Below, piece by piece: positions 8,085 to 9,380 of a DNA stretch of 9,380 nt (its first letter is position 1; every line of letters starts with the position of its first letter). A model generated the notes under the pieces. It was not told the origin of the DNA and made no database searches. It saw only the letters and a list, made by a program, of their open reading frames with translations. The stretch is from assembly GCA_903871435.1 (NCBI GenBank), contig CAIQGU010000499.1, positions 1 through 9,380 of the forward strand, read 5' to 3'. The position numbers and the translations under genes were made by a program. Source of the stretch: an uncultured Burkholderiales bacterium. Lineage in GTDB: Bacteria; Pseudomonadota; Gammaproteobacteria; Burkholderiales; Burkholderiaceae_F.

Positions 8085-9154
8085 GCATTGAAGTCCGCTA
8101 CGTGCACAAGCGCTTTGGCCAGACCGTGGTGTGCGACAACCTCAGCCTGGATATCCCAGACGGCGAGCTCGTAGCCCTGCTGGGTCCCTCGGGTTCGGGC
8201 AAGACCACCTTGTTGCGCATCATCGCCGGACTGGAGGTTCCCGATGCCGGCGCCGTGCTTTTTCACGGCAGCGACGCCACCCACACCGATGTGCGCGACC
8301 GGCAGGTCGGCTTCGTGTTCCAGCACTACGCACTCTTTGCCCACATGACTATTTTTGAAAACGTGGCTTTCGGATTGCGCGTCCGGCCCAGGGCCACAAG
8401 GCCGTCCGACGCGGACATCCGCGCCAAGGTGGGCGAGCTGCTCAAGCTGGTCCAGCTCGACTGGATCGCCGATCGCTTTCCGCACCAACTCTCCGGTGGC
8501 CAGCGCCAGCGCATTGCCCTGGCCCGCGCACTGGCGGTGGAGCCCAAGGTGCTGCTGCTCGATGAACCCTTCGGCGCACTCGATGCCAAGGTGCGCAAGG
8601 AACTGCGCCGCTGGCTGCGCCGCCTGCACGATGAAATGCATGTCACCAGCGTTTTCGTCACCCACGATCAGGAGGAAGCCATGGAGGTGGCCGACCGCAT
8701 CGTGGTGATGAATGGCGGCCGCATAGAACAGGTGGGAACGCCCGATGCGGTCTATGACCATCCGGCCTCGCCCTTCGTCCTGCAGTTCCTGGGCGACGTC
8801 AATCTCTTCCACGGCCGCTTTGGCCACAATGCAGCTGCCCCGGGCCTGGAGGCCGTCTACGTGCGGCCGCACGAGCTGCAGATCATCGCGGCCCCGGAGG
8901 AGGGGTCCATCACGCTGACCCTGGTCCATGCCGTCACGGTCGGTCCCAACACCCGGCTCGAGTTCGAACCGACCGGCGACAGCGGTGCCGGCACGGTCGA
9001 TATGGAACTGCCGCGCGCCGAATTTCTCGCGCTGCGCGAGCAACTGGGTCTGCAGGCGGGCTCCCGCGTCCACCTGCGGCCCCGCCGCGTCACGCGGTTT
9101 GCTGGCGGCACGGCCGCAACGCCGCCGCCGGTGGTTACCAGCCCCGCGTCGTAG
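8081..9154 (+). CDS. cysA: sulfate/thiosulfate ABC transporter ATP-binding protein CysA
   Basis: A 357-residue ATPase that powers the importer from the cytoplasmic side. All nucleotide-binding motifs are present: Walker A GPSGSGKT (35-42), Q-loop Gln81 in [15 protein letters not shown] signature LSGGQ (137-141), Walker B LLLDEP (158-163), D-loop GALD (165-168) and the switch histidine His195 in [16 protein letters not shown]. The [18 protein letters not shown] stretch is typical of CysA-type importers. Residues from about 235 form a C-terminal regulatory region of the kind seen in CysA/MalK-like ATPases, with [10 protein letters not shown] and a late LRPRRVTRF strand. The length is near that of E. 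coli CysA. The ATG at 8081 overlaps the cysW stop and follows AAGGAA (8070-8075). It is the last clear gene of the operon. Confidence 0.97.
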   Translation: MSIEVRYVHKRFGQTVVCDNLSLDIPDGELVALLGPSGSGKTTLLRIIAGLEVPDAGAVLFHGSDATHTDVRDRQVGFVFQHYALFAHMTIFENVAFGLRVRPRATRPSDADIRAKVGELLKLVQLDWIADRFPHQLSGGQRQRIALARALAVEPKVLLLDEPFGALDAKVRKELRRWLRRLHDEMHVTSVFVTHDQEEAMEVADRIVVMNGGRIEQVGTPDAVYDHPASPFVLQFLGDVNLFHGRFGHNAAAPGLEAVYVRPHELQIIAAPEEGSITLTLVHAVTVGPNTRLEFEPTGDSGAGTVDMELPRAEFLALREQLGLQAGSRVHLRPRRVTRFAGGTAATPPPVVTSPAS

Positions 9155-9165
9155 GTCGCGCGCTT

Positions 9166-9208
9166 GCCGCCTCGATCCAGGGCGGCGCTATCGGCATCAC
9201 CCTGCCGA
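9166..9208 (+). terminator. two consecutive hairpins after cysA, possible operon end
   Basis: GCCGCC (9166-9171) pairs with GGCGGC (9181-9186), and TCGGCA (9191-9196) pairs with TGCCGA (9203-9208). They begin 12 bp after the cysA stop. Neither is followed by a T-run, so they are not convincing intrinsic terminators. The region from 9209 to about 9310 shows no gene or clear signal beyond a GGCCAT duplication near 9249-9263. Confidence 0.3.
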
Positions 9209-9311
9209 CGGCGGACGGAGGGCGCAGCCCCTTGCCCGTCCCGCGCGATGGCCATCGGCCATGCGGTTGACCGAGGGTCCTTCCTTATCGAGTGCTAATG
9301 GCCCCATTTCA

Positions 9312-9380
9312 GTGGACTATGGCTTCGACGTCATGTTCATCATCTGCATCTTCTTTTTTGTCTGCGAGTGGCTCGCCAAC
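9312..9380 (+). CDS. possible 5' end of a membrane protein gene, cut by the window edge
   Basis: An open frame runs off the right edge. From the GTG at 9312 it reads (M)DYGFDVMFIICIFFFVCEW, then LAN, a strongly hydrophobic stretch that could be a first transmembrane segment. An ATG at 9333 and an ATG at 9261 are in the same frame; none of the three has a clear Shine-Dalgarno. With only about 23 residues visible I do not recognise a family, and the frame could be open by chance. Its position 157 bp after cysA, beyond two hairpins, suggests a separate gene if real. Confidence 0.3.
   Translation, partial: MDYGFDVMFIICIFFFVCEWLAN

Noticed and set aside
7928..9073. 381-codon minus-strand frame opposite cysA
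   Set aside because: Antisense to a textbook ABC ATPase with all motifs; the frame's product shows no recognisable fold.

Overview
The window is GC-rich DNA with dense, all plus-strand genes, a GTG start on some of them, and E. coli-like sulfate uptake proteins. This suggests a free-living member of the Pseudomonadota, probably a beta- or gammaproteobacterium; nothing here fixes the genus. Every recognisable gene belongs to sulfur metabolism or plausibly regulates it.

Left block (1-3951): a sulfur-storing encapsulin locus. A single-domain rhodanese (42-509) is followed by a small XRE-type helix-turn-helix regulator (529-843). After a 161-bp AT-richer regulatory gap come a Family 2A (SrpI-type) encapsulin shell protein (1005-1934) and, 10 bp later, a group II (SufS-type) cysteine desulfurase (1945-3951). 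The desulfurase carries a ~264-residue Pro/Ala/Gly-rich N-terminal extension, the hallmark of the cargo enzyme of this shell family. By analogy with the studied Synechococcus elongatus and Acinetobacter baumannii systems, the desulfurase should be packaged in the shell and take sulfur from L-cysteine for storage inside. The rhodanese has no such extension and may move sulfane sulfur outside the shell.

Middle gap (3952-4184): a strong hairpin just after the desulfurase, a cluster of short repeats, a perfect LysR-type palindrome and a good -10 box. The palindrome is centred about 64 bp upstream of the predicted transcription start, as expected for a CysB-like activator site.

Right block (4185-9154): a complete sulfate/thiosulfate ABC importer in one tight operon. 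It has two different periplasmic binding proteins (Sbp-like, then CysP-like), the permeases CysT and CysW, and the ATPase CysA, with short gaps and an ATGA overlap between cysW and cysA. The last 226 bp hold two small hairpins and possibly the 5' end of a membrane protein gene cut by the window edge.

Together the two blocks link sulfur import with sulfur storage: sulfate or thiosulfate enters, is assimilated to cysteine by genes not in this window, and the encapsulated desulfurase moves cysteine sulfur into a compartment. The most interesting parts are the cargo extension with its repeated FYF...VPV motif, the hairpin that puts the shell gene's Shine-Dalgarno in its loop, and the regulator with its nearby tandem repeats.
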